Positions 45,492 to 54,024 are shown, numbered from the stretch's first letter. The stretch: DNA of 64,000 bases from Sphingomonas sp. 1F27F7B (GCF_005503355.1 NZ_SCMK01000003.1:62001-126000); one strand, 5' to 3'. Notes: a model not told the origin generated them from the sequence alone. Numbers and translations: made by a program.

Positions 45492-46804
45492 GCCGGCGCG
45501 CCCGCGCCGAGACGGCTGATAGCGGCACCGCATCCTTTGCCCGGCTGGAATCCGAGGTCCGCGTCTATTGCCGCGACTTTCCCGCGGTATTCGCGCGGGC
45601 GCGGGGAGCCGAGCTCTTCGACGAGGAGGATCGGCGCTATCTCGACCTGCTGGCCGGCGCGGGAGTGCTCAACTATGGGCACAATCCGCCCGAGATCGTC
45701 GCGGCGATCAGCGACTATCTGGCCGAGGGCGGAATTGTCCACGCGCTCGATCTGCACACGGTGGCCAAGCGCCGGTTCCTCGACGCGTTCGAGCGCCATA
45801 TCCTCGTGCCGAGAGGCCTGGACTACAAGATCCAGTTCACCGGCCCGACCGGCACCAACGCCATCGAAGCGGCGCTCAAGATCGCGCGCCGGGTCACCGG
45901 CCGGCACTCCGTGATCGCTTTCACCAACGGCTATCACGGCGTATCGCTCGGCGCATTGGCGACCACGGGCAATGCCGCCAAGCGACGCGCCGCCGGCATC
46001 CCGCTCGGCAGCGTCGACCGGCTGCCCTTCGACGGCTATTTCGGCGGCGAGATCGATACGGCCGCCTATCTCGCGCACATGCTCGCCGATCCCGGCAGCG
46101 GGATCGATCCCCCCGCGGCAATCCTGCTGGAAGTCGTCCAGGCCGAGGGCGGCATCAACGTCGCCTCGGACGCCTGGCTGCGCTCCATAGCGGAGATCGC
46201 CCGCGCGCACGACACGCTGCTGATCGTGGACGATATCCAGGCGGGCTGCGGGCGTACCGGCAGCTTCTTCAGCTTCGAGAAATCCGGGGTCCGGCCCGAC
46301 ATCGTCTGCCTGTCCAAGGCGATCGGGGGCATGGGGCTGCCGATGTCGCTGGTGCTGATGGCGCCCGAGCATGATTGCTGGCGCCCCGGCGAGCACAACG
46401 GCACCTTCCGTGGCCATAACCTCGCCTTCGTCGCGGCAACCGCCGCCATCGAGAACCATTGGCGCGACGAGCGGCTGGAACGGCGTATCGCGACAAGCGC
46501 CGCGCAGCTCGATGCGCGGCTGCGCGCGCTGCCGGGGCATGGCAGGCCGGGCGGATTCGAGCTGCGGGGCCGAGGCATGATCCGCGGCCTGGCCTGGCGC
46601 GACCCATATGTCGCCGGACGAGTCTCGGCTGCCGCCTATGCGCGCGGCCTGATCGTCGAAACCTGCGGTCCGCACGGCGAAGTGCTGAAGCTGCTGCCCC
46701 CGCTGACGATTGCCGCCGCCCAGATCGACGAAGCGGCCGACCTGCTCGGCGAGGCGATCGCCGATGCGCTTCCCGTCCGCGCAAGTGCGCTCGCAACGGC
46801 CTGA
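45488..46804 (+). CDS. diaminobutyrate-2-oxoglutarate aminotransferase-like (EctB type)
   Basis: A 438-residue class III aminotransferase. It carries FTGPTGTNAIEAALKIAR, NGYHGVSLGALATTG, the PLP-contacting Asp in IVDDIQAGCGRTG and the PLP lysine in CLSKAIGGMGLP. The sequence pattern is that of EctB/DABA transaminases, which convert aspartate 4-semialdehyde and glutamate to 2,4-diaminobutyrate. No ectA or ectC adjoins it, so ectoine is not the product. The GTG start overlaps the GMC stop. It may supply or regenerate a diamine building block. Confidence 0.88.
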   Translation: MSRRARAETADSGTASFARLESEVRVYCRDFPAVFARARGAELFDEEDRRYLDLLAGAGVLNYGHNPPEIVAAISDYLAEGGIVHALDLHTVAKRRFLDAFERHILVPRGLDYKIQFTGPTGTNAIEAALKIARRVTGRHSVIAFTNGYHGVSLGALATTGNAAKRRAAGIPLGSVDRLPFDGYFGGEIDTAAYLAHMLADPGSGIDPPAAILLEVVQAEGGINVASDAWLRSIAEIARAHDTLLIVDDIQAGCGRTGSFFSFEKSGVRPDIVCLSKAIGGMGLPMSLVLMAPEHDCWRPGEHNGTFRGHNLAFVAATAAIENHWRDERLERRIATSAAQLDARLRALPGHGRPGGFELRGRGMIRGLAWRDPYVAGRVSAAAYARGLIVETCGPHGEVLKLLPPLTIAAAQIDEAADLLGEAIADALPVRASALATA

Positions 46805-46810
46805 CCCGCA

Positions 46811-47851
46811 GTGCGCGGACCCAGCCTTCTGGTGGTGGGGGCTGGCATCAACGGCCTGTGGATCGCCTGGCGCTTCCTCCGCGCCGGCTGGCAGGTGACA
46901 CTGGCGGATGCCGGCCCCTTGCCCAATCCGGCTGCGGCATCCTGGGACCAGCATCGGCTGATCCATCCGCTGGGCGCAGAATCCGAAGCGGATGTCCATG
47001 CGATCGAAGCTGCGATGGGCGGCTGGGCGGAACTCTGGTCACGGCTCGGCCACAGCCATTATCGCCAGACGGGAGGCCTGCTCGGCGGCCGCATAGAGGC
47101 TCGCTCGATCTTTCTGGGCGCGGCCGGCTGGCCCTGCCAGCGCGTCGGCAGGGCCAGCCTCGCCGCCCTGGTTCCGGGGCTGCGGCGCCATCCGGAAAGC
47201 GGCGGACTATGGACGCCGCGTGCCGGCGTGCTGCTCGCCGACCGCATCGTCGCCGACATGGTCTGGCTGATCGATGGGCTCGGCTGCCGCCTCCTCCCCC
47301 ATCGGCCCGTCCTGGAAGACGAAATCCGCGAAGGGCGCTTCCTCCTCGATCGCGGCGAACGCTTCCAGCCCGACCTGGTCATCGTCGCAGCGGGTGCCGG
47401 CACCGGCGAGGTGGTGCGCGAACTCGCGCCGCGGCTCGCCGGTGTCGACCAGACGATGTTCTATTTCTCCGCACCCCAGGCCTGGGAGCGTGCGCCCCTT
47501 CTCATCGATTTCGGCCCCCGCGACACCCTGTGGGTCGCGCCGCCGGTTGCCGGCACGATGCTAAAGCTCGCCGCCACCGATCTTGCCGTATCGAATGGCC
47601 CCTTCGACAACGACGCGCTGTCGGACCGCATCGCCGAGACGTTTCGCACCAACGAATGGCGGTTCGTGCGCCAGGCCCGTTGCCGCTATTGCCGCACGGC
47701 CGACGGCATGCGCATCCTGGAACCCGTGAAGGGCACCGACCAGCGGGTCTGGGTGGTCGCGGGCTGCAATGGCGGCGGCTTCAAGCTGGCACCGCTGGTG
47801 GCGGACACGGTCCTGCACCATGCCGCCGGGCGGGCGGAGATCCTCGCATGA
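46811..47851 (+). CDS. DAO-fold FAD-dependent amine/amino-acid oxidase
   Basis: A 346-residue D-amino-acid-oxidase-fold flavoprotein starting at GTG 46811, six bases after the EctB-like stop. It has the dinucleotide motif LLVVGAGINGLWIAWRF, the Glu/Asp after beta-2 (LADAG), and a C-terminal GCNGGGFKLAP glycine motif closing the FAD site. Enzymes of this fold cleave the N-alkyl bond of the hydrazine intermediate in known pathways to free the hydrazino acid. That role is inferred from context. It overlaps the next gene by ATGA. Confidence 0.85.
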   Translation: MRGPSLLVVGAGINGLWIAWRFLRAGWQVTLADAGPLPNPAAASWDQHRLIHPLGAESEADVHAIEAAMGGWAELWSRLGHSHYRQTGGLLGGRIEARSIFLGAAGWPCQRVGRASLAALVPGLRRHPESGGLWTPRAGVLLADRIVADMVWLIDGLGCRLLPHRPVLEDEIREGRFLLDRGERFQPDLVIVAAGAGTGEVVRELAPRLAGVDQTMFYFSAPQAWERAPLLIDFGPRDTLWVAPPVAGTMLKLAATDLAVSNGPFDNDALSDRIAETFRTNEWRFVRQARCRYCRTADGMRILEPVKGTDQRVWVVAGCNGGGFKLAPLVADTVLHHAAGRAEILA

Positions 47852-48825
47852 CATCGGCCGGGCCTGACTGGGCACAGCTTCTCGCCGCATTGCCGGGACC
47901 GGCAGCAGAGCGCACCATGGTCGGACTTGCGATCGATACGGGACCGCACGGCGCCGATTTGCTCCGCGCGGCCGCGGCGCTGGCCGATGACTTTCCCGGC
48001 CTGGGCTATTTGTGGCTCGATGACGGAGCGAGCGCCAAGGGTGGCGGCGCAGCGGCACAGGCAATGGTCGAACGCGGCGTGCGGTTGCTCATCGGACATT
48101 TCAACAGCGCGTCCGCGCTCGCCGCCGCTCCCTTCTATGCCCGGACCGGCGCGGTGCTGCTGGCGCCCGCCGCGACGCATCCCGCATTGACCGGCGCGAT
48201 GCCGCGTTGCTTCCGGCTGTGCCCGCACGATCTGCTCCAGGCCCGGCTGTTTGCCGACACGCTCGCCGTTCCGGGCAAGCGCCCGATATTGATCACGCAG
48301 CGGATCGCCCATGGCATCAGCCTGGGCGATGCAATCGAGAGCCGGTTGCGCGACGCCGGACGCGCGCCGCTGCGGATCGATGTCGACGCTCCGGCCGAGA
48401 TCCTGGAATTGCCACCGGGGCCGGTGGCGGTGATCGGCCGCCATGCATTCGCGGCGGCATTGCTGCCAAGGCTGACATCGCATCCGCTCGTGCTGCTGAG
48501 CGACGATTGCCGCACACCGCACCTGCTCGACGCGATCCGGCCCGGCCCGGCCGACCTGCGCGTGGCGGTGATCGGCGGAGCGGCCGATTCGCCATCGGCG
48601 CGGGGCGGCGGCGCCTATGCGCTGACCAGCCGCGCAGCCGTCGAAATACTGGCAGGAGCAGTGGAAATGGCAGGTCGCGATCCGGATGCCGTGGCGGGAT
48701 TGTTGCGCGCCAGGCGCTGGCCCACCTGTCTCGGCACTGTCGGATTCGACGAGCGGGGCGAGGCCCTCGGAATCGGCTGGCATTGGCTGCGGATCGAGCC
48801 CGCCCGGCTGGCGGAGGCAGGTTGA
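47848..48825 (+). CDS. cytoplasmic periplasmic-binding-protein-like protein
   Basis: A 325-residue protein resembling the type I periplasmic-binding fold of Leu/Ile/Val or amide-binding proteins, with the early MVGLAIDTGPHGADLLRAA strand-helix and a repeated Rossmann-like pattern. There is no signal peptide and no lipobox, so it should stay in the cytoplasm, unlike transport proteins of the family. It may bind the pathway intermediate or product as a chaperone or sensor. The stop and start overlap the genes on both sides, so it is an integral operon member. Assignment of fold is moderate. Confidence 0.65.
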   Translation: MTSAGPDWAQLLAALPGPAAERTMVGLAIDTGPHGADLLRAAAALADDFPGLGYLWLDDGASAKGGGAAAQAMVERGVRLLIGHFNSASALAAAPFYARTGAVLLAPAATHPALTGAMPRCFRLCPHDLLQARLFADTLAVPGKRPILITQRIAHGISLGDAIESRLRDAGRAPLRIDVDAPAEILELPPGPVAVIGRHAFAAALLPRLTSHPLVLLSDDCRTPHLLDAIRPGPADLRVAVIGGAADSPSARGGGAYALTSRAAVEILAGAVEMAGRDPDAVAGLLRARRWPTCLGTVGFDERGEALGIGWHWLRIEPARLAEAG

Positions 48826-49568
48826 TGCAGGCGGGCGGCATGACGACCGGCACGGTCGGCCTGTGGCTGGTACCCCGCGAGGGAGAGCATCGCGATCGCG
48901 AAGCCGAATTCGACGAACTCGACGCCGCCACGCGCAAGCGGCTGGAGGAAATCCGCTCGCCGGAGGCCCGCGACGCCCAGCTCCTCAGCCGCGCATGGCT
49001 CGCGCGCGTGTTGCGCGCGCGCTTCGGGACGGCAAGCGCAGCCTGGAGCGTGGGCATCGACTGCAACGGCCGGGCAACCCTGCGCGGCGCCCCGCCGGAA
49101 ATCGCGATCGCCTTTGCCCATGGACGCAACACGATCGCCATGGCGATCGGCTATGATTGCGGCGCCGGGCTGGGCGTCGACCTCGAGGACCGGCTCGGCG
49201 GCGACGACCCCCTGCTCGCCCCGGTGATGCTCTCGCCGACCGAACTCTCGCGCTATCATTGCCTCGCCACCGGAGAACGCCGGCGGCACTATCTGCTCAT
49301 GCGGTGGGTGGCGAAGGAAGCCTATGCGAAGGCGCTGGGCAGAGGTCTGGCGCTGGGGTTCGACGCAATCGAAACGATCGAGGCCGCGCCGGGATGCTTC
49401 GACATCCGCGATCCCTATGCGCCGAGCGCCCCGAACTGGCAGGTCAGGTTGCTCGAGCCGGACGGCAGCACCGCAGTGGGCGTGGCACTGGCGCTATCCG
49501 CTGCCCGACCCGTTGCGATCGATCTCCACGACGCCAAGTCGCCGCCGGTCGGAATGCCCCGCCCGTAG
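48825..49568 (+). CDS. 4'-phosphopantetheinyl transferase (Sfp type)
   Basis: A 247-residue Sfp-type phosphopantetheinyl transferase. It shows GVDLEDRLGGDD (magnesium-binding Asp and Glu), LSPTELSRY and WVAKEAYAKALGRGL. It converts the apo carrier domain of the NRPS to the holo form using coenzyme A. GGAGG lies seven bases before ATG 48825, which overlaps the previous stop. Its presence as the last gene makes the operon self-sufficient and easier to transfer as a unit. Confidence 0.92.
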   Translation: MQAGGMTTGTVGLWLVPREGEHRDREAEFDELDAATRKRLEEIRSPEARDAQLLSRAWLARVLRARFGTASAAWSVGIDCNGRATLRGAPPEIAIAFAHGRNTIAMAIGYDCGAGLGVDLEDRLGGDDPLLAPVMLSPTELSRYHCLATGERRRHYLLMRWVAKEAYAKALGRGLALGFDAIETIEAAPGCFDIRDPYAPSAPNWQVRLLEPDGSTAVGVALALSAARPVAIDLHDAKSPPVGMPRP

Positions 49569-49586
49569 GGAGAACCGGCGGGGCGG

Positions 49587-49611
49587 CGGGCCCGCGGGGG
49601 GAACGGGCCCG
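49587..49611. terminator. GC inverted repeat between operon end and histidine kinase
   Basis: Arms CGGGCCCG at 49587-49594 and 49604-49611 with a G-rich loop, in the short gap between two convergent genes. It is a plausible shared terminator; there is no T-run. Confidence 0.4.
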
Positions 49612-49619
49612 GGGGAAGC

Positions 49620-50441
49620 TCAGATGAAATCCGGCCCGCGCGGCAGGGCGAGAACGAAGACCGCACCCTCCCCGGGTTCGGAAGGCTCGATCGTCAGCGT
49701 GCCGCCATGCGCGTCGACGATGGTCTGCGAGATGGCGAGGCCAAGACCGGTGCCATCCACCTTGGTGCTCACCATCGGCTCGAACAGATGCTCGCGAATA
49801 CCCGTGGGCACGCCGGGGCCGCTATCCGCCACCCGGATACGGACGCGCGCGCCCTCGGCCCAGCTCGCGATGGTGATCCGGCGCGTCGGACTGTCCCACA
49901 TCGCCTGCGCGGCGTTGAGCAGCAGGTTGGAGAGCACCATCTCCATCTGGATGCGATCGCCCAGCACGCAGGTCGAACCCGGCGCGAGACTGCACACCAT
50001 CTCGACATCGCCCAGGCACGACAGGCGCGCCCGCACTGTGTCGAGCATCTCGACCAGGCATTCGGGGCGCCCGTCGATCCGGCCGGTCTTCACGAATGCA
50101 CGCATGCGCAGCACGATGTCCGAGGCTCGCGCGGTCTGCTCGGCGGCATCCTCGATGAAGCCGAGCAGTTGCTCCAGACCATGGATCCGCTGGCGCAGCA
50201 TCGCCGCGCAACCCTGCATGTAATTGCTAGCGGCCGTCAGCGGCTGGCTGAGTTCATGCGCCATCGCCGCCGCCATCGCGCTCATCGCCGTAAGGCGGGC
50301 ACGGGCAGTCGGATCGCTCGACGCGCAGATGTCGAGCGGCGAAGCACCCGCTGGAAACCGCGTCGAATCGGTTGCTTCGCTCAAGCCGATTTCGTCGACG
50401 TCAGTATTTCGCCTGGCCGCCGATAGCCCGTCGAACCCCAT
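49620..50441 (-). CDS. soluble sensor histidine kinase without sensor domain
   Basis: A 273-residue kinase of the NtrB/DctB/FixL type. The H-box is MAHELSQPLTAASNYMQG and the ATPase boxes are VADSGPGVP and GTGLGLAISQ. There are no membrane helices and only about 45 residues before the H-box, so there is no recognised sensor domain. No response regulator adjoins it. GGAGAAG precedes the start. It is convergent with the biosynthetic operon and divergent from the AraC regulator, so it may belong to the control of that locus. Confidence 0.85.
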   Translation of the reverse strand: MGFDGLSAARRNTDVDEIGLSEATDSTRFPAGASPLDICASSDPTARARLTAMSAMAAAMAHELSQPLTAASNYMQGCAAMLRQRIHGLEQLLGFIEDAAEQTARASDIVLRMRAFVKTGRIDGRPECLVEMLDTVRARLSCLGDVEMVCSLAPGSTCVLGDRIQMEMVLSNLLLNAAQAMWDSPTRRITIASWAEGARVRIRVADSGPGVPTGIREHLFEPMVSTKVDGTGLGLAISQTIVDAHGGTLTIEPSEPGEGAVFVLALPRGPDFI

Positions 50442-50575
50442 TTACTTCTCCGTGCCTCCGATTTTCTGCCCATGGAAACCGGTATCCCCATGTCCATAGG
50501 ACGCGCTGCGCCAAGTTGCTTTGCATTTCACGCCAACCACTTGGCAGTTTGCGTCACCCTGCATAAGAATTGGAA

Positions 50576-50597
50576 TGTTCCGGATGCACTCCGGACA
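50576..50597. promoter_or_regulatory. dyad upstream of the AraC regulator
   Basis: An imperfect inverted repeat (TGTTCCGGA, 5-base spacer, TCCGGACA) just before the chosen AraC start and its ribosome site. It could be an autoregulatory site. Evidence is weak. Confidence 0.25.
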
Positions 50598-50612
50598 TGG
50601 GGAGGGTCCGCC

Positions 50613-51698
50613 ATGGCTTCGGGGCGTGCGGCCATATTGATGAACTATGTCTCGGTCGCCCTGGAAGTTGGCCTCGATCCTTATCGCATCCTCGCCGACG
50701 CGGGCGTCAGCCCGTCGCAGCTCCGCAATCCCGAGGAACGGCTTCCCCGCGGCGCAATCGCCTCGATCCTCGAGCGCTCGGCGATGCAGGCCAACTGCCC
50801 GCAATTCGCGATGCTGATCGCCGAGCGGCGCGACCTTTCCTCGCTCGGCCCCGTGAGCCTGGTCCTCCAGCAACAGGAGACGCTGGAAGACGCGATCCGC
50901 ACGCTGATTCGCTACCAGCACCTGCTGAGCGAGCTGCTCACCTTCAATCTGGAGATCGAGGGCGACAGCGCGCTGGTCCGCACCCAGATCGTCAGCAACA
51001 TCGATTTCGTGCCGCGCCAGGCGCATGAAGCGGTGGGCGCGATGCTGTCCCGCGCCTTCGCCGAGATCGGGGGCGGCGCGTGGCAGCCCGAATGCCTGCA
51101 TTTCATGCATGCGGCACCGCGCTCGCTCGAAGTGCACCACCGCGTGCTCGGCTGCCCGGTGATCTTCGGCAGCGACGTCAACGGCGTCGTCTATGGCCGC
51201 GAGACATTGCAGGCCCGCAACCCGAACTATCGCTCGAACCTTGCCGCCTATGCGAACAGCTATTTCGAGACGCAGCTCCCCTCGGCCCCGCCGCTCAGCC
51301 AAGTCGACCGGACGCGCCGGGCGCTCTACATCCTGCTCGCATCGGGCAACGCCTCCATCGGAAATGTCGCGCGCCACATCGGCGTCTCGCAGCGCACGCT
51401 CCAGCGCAGGCTGGAAGCGGAAGGCACCGGCTTCAGCGCGGTGCTGAGCGCGGTGCGGCGCGAGCTCGTGGTCCGGCACCTGCTCAACAACGTCCAGCCG
51501 CTCGCCACGATCGGAGAGATGCTGGGCTATGCCTCCCCCGCCGCGTTCACCCGCTGGTTCACCTCGGAATTCGGCATGTCGCCCAGTGCGTGGCGCCGTT
51601 CGGCGAATGATGATCCCTTGCCCGCCGTGCCTCCCGCCGATGTCGAGGATCCGGCCCCGGCCGGCCTGAGGGAGATCGAGGCGCCGACGCCCCTGTAA
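50613..51698 (+). CDS. AraC-family transcriptional regulator
   Basis: A 361-residue regulator with an N-terminal AraC-binding-like ligand domain (about 1-230, with SVALEVGLDPYRILADAGV) and a C-terminal HTH_18 (VARHIGVSQRTLQRRLEAEG, IGEMLGYASPAAFTRWF). The ATG at 50613 has GGAGGG at good distance; an in-frame ATG at 50472 would add 47 residues without family similarity. Members respond to fatty acids or small metabolites. It may control the biosynthetic operon that ends 1 kb upstream. Confidence 0.87.
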   Translation: MASGRAAILMNYVSVALEVGLDPYRILADAGVSPSQLRNPEERLPRGAIASILERSAMQANCPQFAMLIAERRDLSSLGPVSLVLQQQETLEDAIRTLIRYQHLLSELLTFNLEIEGDSALVRTQIVSNIDFVPRQAHEAVGAMLSRAFAEIGGGAWQPECLHFMHAAPRSLEVHHRVLGCPVIFGSDVNGVVYGRETLQARNPNYRSNLAAYANSYFETQLPSAPPLSQVDRTRRALYILLASGNASIGNVARHIGVSQRTLQRRLEAEGTGFSAVLSAVRRELVVRHLLNNVQPLATIGEMLGYASPAAFTRWFTSEFGMSPSAWRRSANDDPLPAVPPADVEDPAPAGLREIEAPTPL

Positions 51699-51762
51699 GG
51701 CAAGGCGGCAAGGCCATGCCCCTCCCCTTGCGACTCCCCGCGCCGCCTGCGATGTTCCGGCG

Positions 51763-52779
51763 ATGCACGACCTCGACACTTTCATCACCGGACTGCCCAA
51801 GGCGGAACTCCATCTGCATATCGAGGGCAGCCTGGAGCCCGAGCAAATGTTCGCCTTTGCCCGCCGCAACAATGTCGCCATCCCCTTCGCTTCGGTGGAG
51901 GAGGTGCGGGCCGCCTATGAGTTCTCGAACCTCCAGGACTTTCTCGACATCTATTATGCCGGCGCCAACGTGCTGCGCACCGAGGAAGATTTCCACGACC
52001 TCGCCTTCGCCTATTTCGAGCGGGTGGCGAAGGACGGCGTGATCCATGCCGAGATCTTCTTCGATCCGCAGACGCACACGCATCGTGGAATCCCGTTCGG
52101 CGTGGTCGCCAACGGGCTGCTCGCCGGCATGGAGGCGGCCGAGACGCGGTTCGGCATCAGCTCCAAGCTGATCCTCTGCTTCCTGCGCCACCTCGACGAG
52201 GAAGATGCCTTCAAGACACTGACCCAGGCGCAGCCCTGGCTCGACCGGATCGCCGGCGTGGGCCTGGATTCGTCGGAGCTCGGCCATCCCCCTTCCAAGT
52301 TCGAGCGAGTCTTCGCCGCGGCCGCCGCGATGGGGCTCAAGCGGGTGGCCCATGCGGGCGAGGAAGGACCGCCCGAATATGTCGCCGAGGCGCTCGACCT
52401 GCTGGCGGTCGACCGGCTCGACCACGGCAATCGCAGCCTCGAGGATCCCGCGCTGGTCGCCCGCCTCGCTCGCTCCTCGATGACGCTCACCGTCTGCCCG
52501 CTCTCCAACGTCAAGCTGTGCAACGTCGCGTCGGTCGACACGCATCCGATCGACCGGATGCTGCGGCTGGGCCTGCGCGCCACGGTAAATTCGGACGATC
52601 CCGCCTATTTCGGCGGCTATGTCGCCGACAATTACCGCGCGATCGCCAGGGGCCGCGATCTCAGCCGCCACGACCTGGTGACGCTCGCACGGAACAGTTT
52701 CCTCGGTTCCTTTCTTTCCGACGACGAAGTCGCCGCGCATCTCGCCCGGGTCGACCTCTATGCGGAGAAACACGCTTGA
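51763..52779 (+). CDS. adenine/adenosine deaminase
   Basis: A 338-residue purine deaminase. It has the zinc motif ELHLHIEGSLEP near residue 15, HAGEEGP with His and Glu near residue 198, LDHGN and the SDDPAYF motif near residue 273. The segment SSELGHPPSKF is characteristic of the adenine-deaminase branch, so adenine to hypoxanthine is slightly favoured over adenosine to inosine. It overlaps the phosphoribosyltransferase that can use hypoxanthine, which supports a salvage pair. Confidence 0.88.
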   Translation: MHDLDTFITGLPKAELHLHIEGSLEPEQMFAFARRNNVAIPFASVEEVRAAYEFSNLQDFLDIYYAGANVLRTEEDFHDLAFAYFERVAKDGVIHAEIFFDPQTHTHRGIPFGVVANGLLAGMEAAETRFGISSKLILCFLRHLDEEDAFKTLTQAQPWLDRIAGVGLDSSELGHPPSKFERVFAAAAAMGLKRVAHAGEEGPPEYVAEALDLLAVDRLDHGNRSLEDPALVARLARSSMTLTVCPLSNVKLCNVASVDTHPIDRMLRLGLRATVNSDDPAYFGGYVADNYRAIARGRDLSRHDLVTLARNSFLGSFLSDDEVAAHLARVDLYAEKHA

Positions 52780-53288
52780 GCATCGTCTTCACACCCTTCA
52801 CGCACGAGGAGATGGTGGCAGGCGTCCACGCCATCGCCGCCGCGGCGGAAGCCTGGAACCCCACCCTGCTGGTCGGCGTCGGCCGCGGCGGCCTGGCGCC
52901 GGCCGTGTTCCTGTCGCACCGCATGGGCCTCCCGCTCGTCTCGATCGATCATTCGACCAGGATCGCCCAGTTCGGCGAGGAGCTGGTCTCGGTGCTGGCC
53001 CGGCGGACCCGCGACGGCGACCGGCTGCTGTTCGTCGAGGACATCAACGACAGCGGCAAGACGATCGGCGAGATCCGCGCCGCGCTTGCCGGCGAAGACG
53101 CGATCGCCAGCCGCATCCGCTTCGCCGTGCTGCTCGACAATCTTCGCTCGTCGCAGCAGGTCGACTATCGCTCCCGCCGGATCGATCGCTCGATCGACAA
53201 GGACTGGTTCGTCTTCCCCTGGGAGGCCATGGCGCCGCGCGACACGCTCGCCGAGGACGCGATGGAAGTTCCCGAGCGGCTGGCGTGA
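52776..53288 (+). CDS. purine phosphoribosyltransferase
   Basis: A 170-residue type I phosphoribosyltransferase with the PRPP-binding loop LLFVEDINDSGKTI and GVGRGGLAPAVFLSHR. It resembles hypoxanthine/xanthine/guanine salvage enzymes. The best start is TTG 52776, overlapping the deaminase stop (TTGA); the first ATG is at a later codon within the fold. It would convert the product of the deaminase to IMP. Confidence 0.83.
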   Translation: MSIVFTPFTHEEMVAGVHAIAAAAEAWNPTLLVGVGRGGLAPAVFLSHRMGLPLVSIDHSTRIAQFGEELVSVLARRTRDGDRLLFVEDINDSGKTIGEIRAALAGEDAIASRIRFAVLLDNLRSSQQVDYRSRRIDRSIDKDWFVFPWEAMAPRDTLAEDAMEVPERLA

Positions 53289-53411
53289 TTTGATGAGGGT
53301 TGTTCAGCCTCGGTCAATCGCGGATATGACACGCTCCACCGTGGACACATCCCTGCCGGCGCGCGTTCGTTCCGTCATAGCAGTGCCCAGACTTTAAACT
53401 TCGGAGGAACC

Positions 53412-54008
53412 ATGTTGAGAACTCCCAAGCGCCCTCGGTTCGCAGCGCTTGCTCTCATCCTCGCCGGCAGCATCTCGCTGTCCGCCTGTATGACCGCGAC
53501 CCCCTATCAACCTGCGACCGGCAACGGCACCGCAACCCGCAACGGTTATTCGGACACGCAGATCGAAAGCAATCGCTTCCGCATCAGCTTTTCCGGCAAC
53601 AGCCTCACCGCGCGCGAGACGGTCGAGCGTTATCTGCTCTATCGCGCGGCGGAGCTGACGCTCCAGCAGGGCTTCGATCACTTCATCCTGGCTGATCGCG
53701 ATACCGAGAAGAAGACCGACATCGTCCGTGAGCCGGGTGCCTGGGGCCCCGGACCCTGGGGCTATTGGAGCCCATCGTGGCGCTTCTATCGCGGCCCGCG
53801 CTGGGGCTGGCGCACCTGGGATCCGTTCTTCGACGATCCCTTCTGGCGCGACCGCGACTGGGACTATCGCACCGTCACCCAATATGAGGCGATGGCGGAA
53901 GTGGTGATGGGCAAGGGCCCCAAGCCCGCCGACAATCTGCGCGCGTTCGACGCGCATGAGGTGGTCGCCCGCCTGGGGCCGTCGATCCAGATGCCGAAAG
54001 CGAACTGA
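53412..54008 (+). CDS. lipoprotein of the CC0125/CC1285 type
   Basis: A 198-residue lipoprotein with signal peptide and lipobox LSAC (Cys about residue 26). A conserved domain follows (RFRISFSGNSLTARETVERYLLYRAAELT) and a Trp/Arg/Tyr-rich stretch (PGPWGYWSPSWRFYRGPRWGW) before the C-terminus. GGAGG precedes the ATG. The family is common in alphaproteobacteria; its function is unknown. It is anchored in the outer or inner membrane, facing the periplasm. Confidence 0.85.
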   Translation: MLRTPKRPRFAALALILAGSISLSACMTATPYQPATGNGTATRNGYSDTQIESNRFRISFSGNSLTARETVERYLLYRAAELTLQQGFDHFILADRDTEKKTDIVREPGAWGPGPWGYWSPSWRFYRGPRWGWRTWDPFFDDPFWRDRDWDYRTVTQYEAMAEVVMGKGPKPADNLRAFDAHEVVARLGPSIQMPKAN

Positions 54009-54024
54009 CACCGAGAATGAGCGT

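Noticed and set aside
45488..46804. Ectoine biosynthesis
   Set aside because: Only an EctB-like gene is present; ectA, ectC and ask_ect are absent and the operon context is an NRPS locus.
36601..49568. Ordinary hydroxamate siderophore cluster
   Set aside because: The N-hydroxylase would fit, but there is no acetyl- or formyltransferase, no siderophore exporter or receptor in the operon, only one NRPS module, and a MetRS-like and a cupin protein that siderophore pathways do not use.
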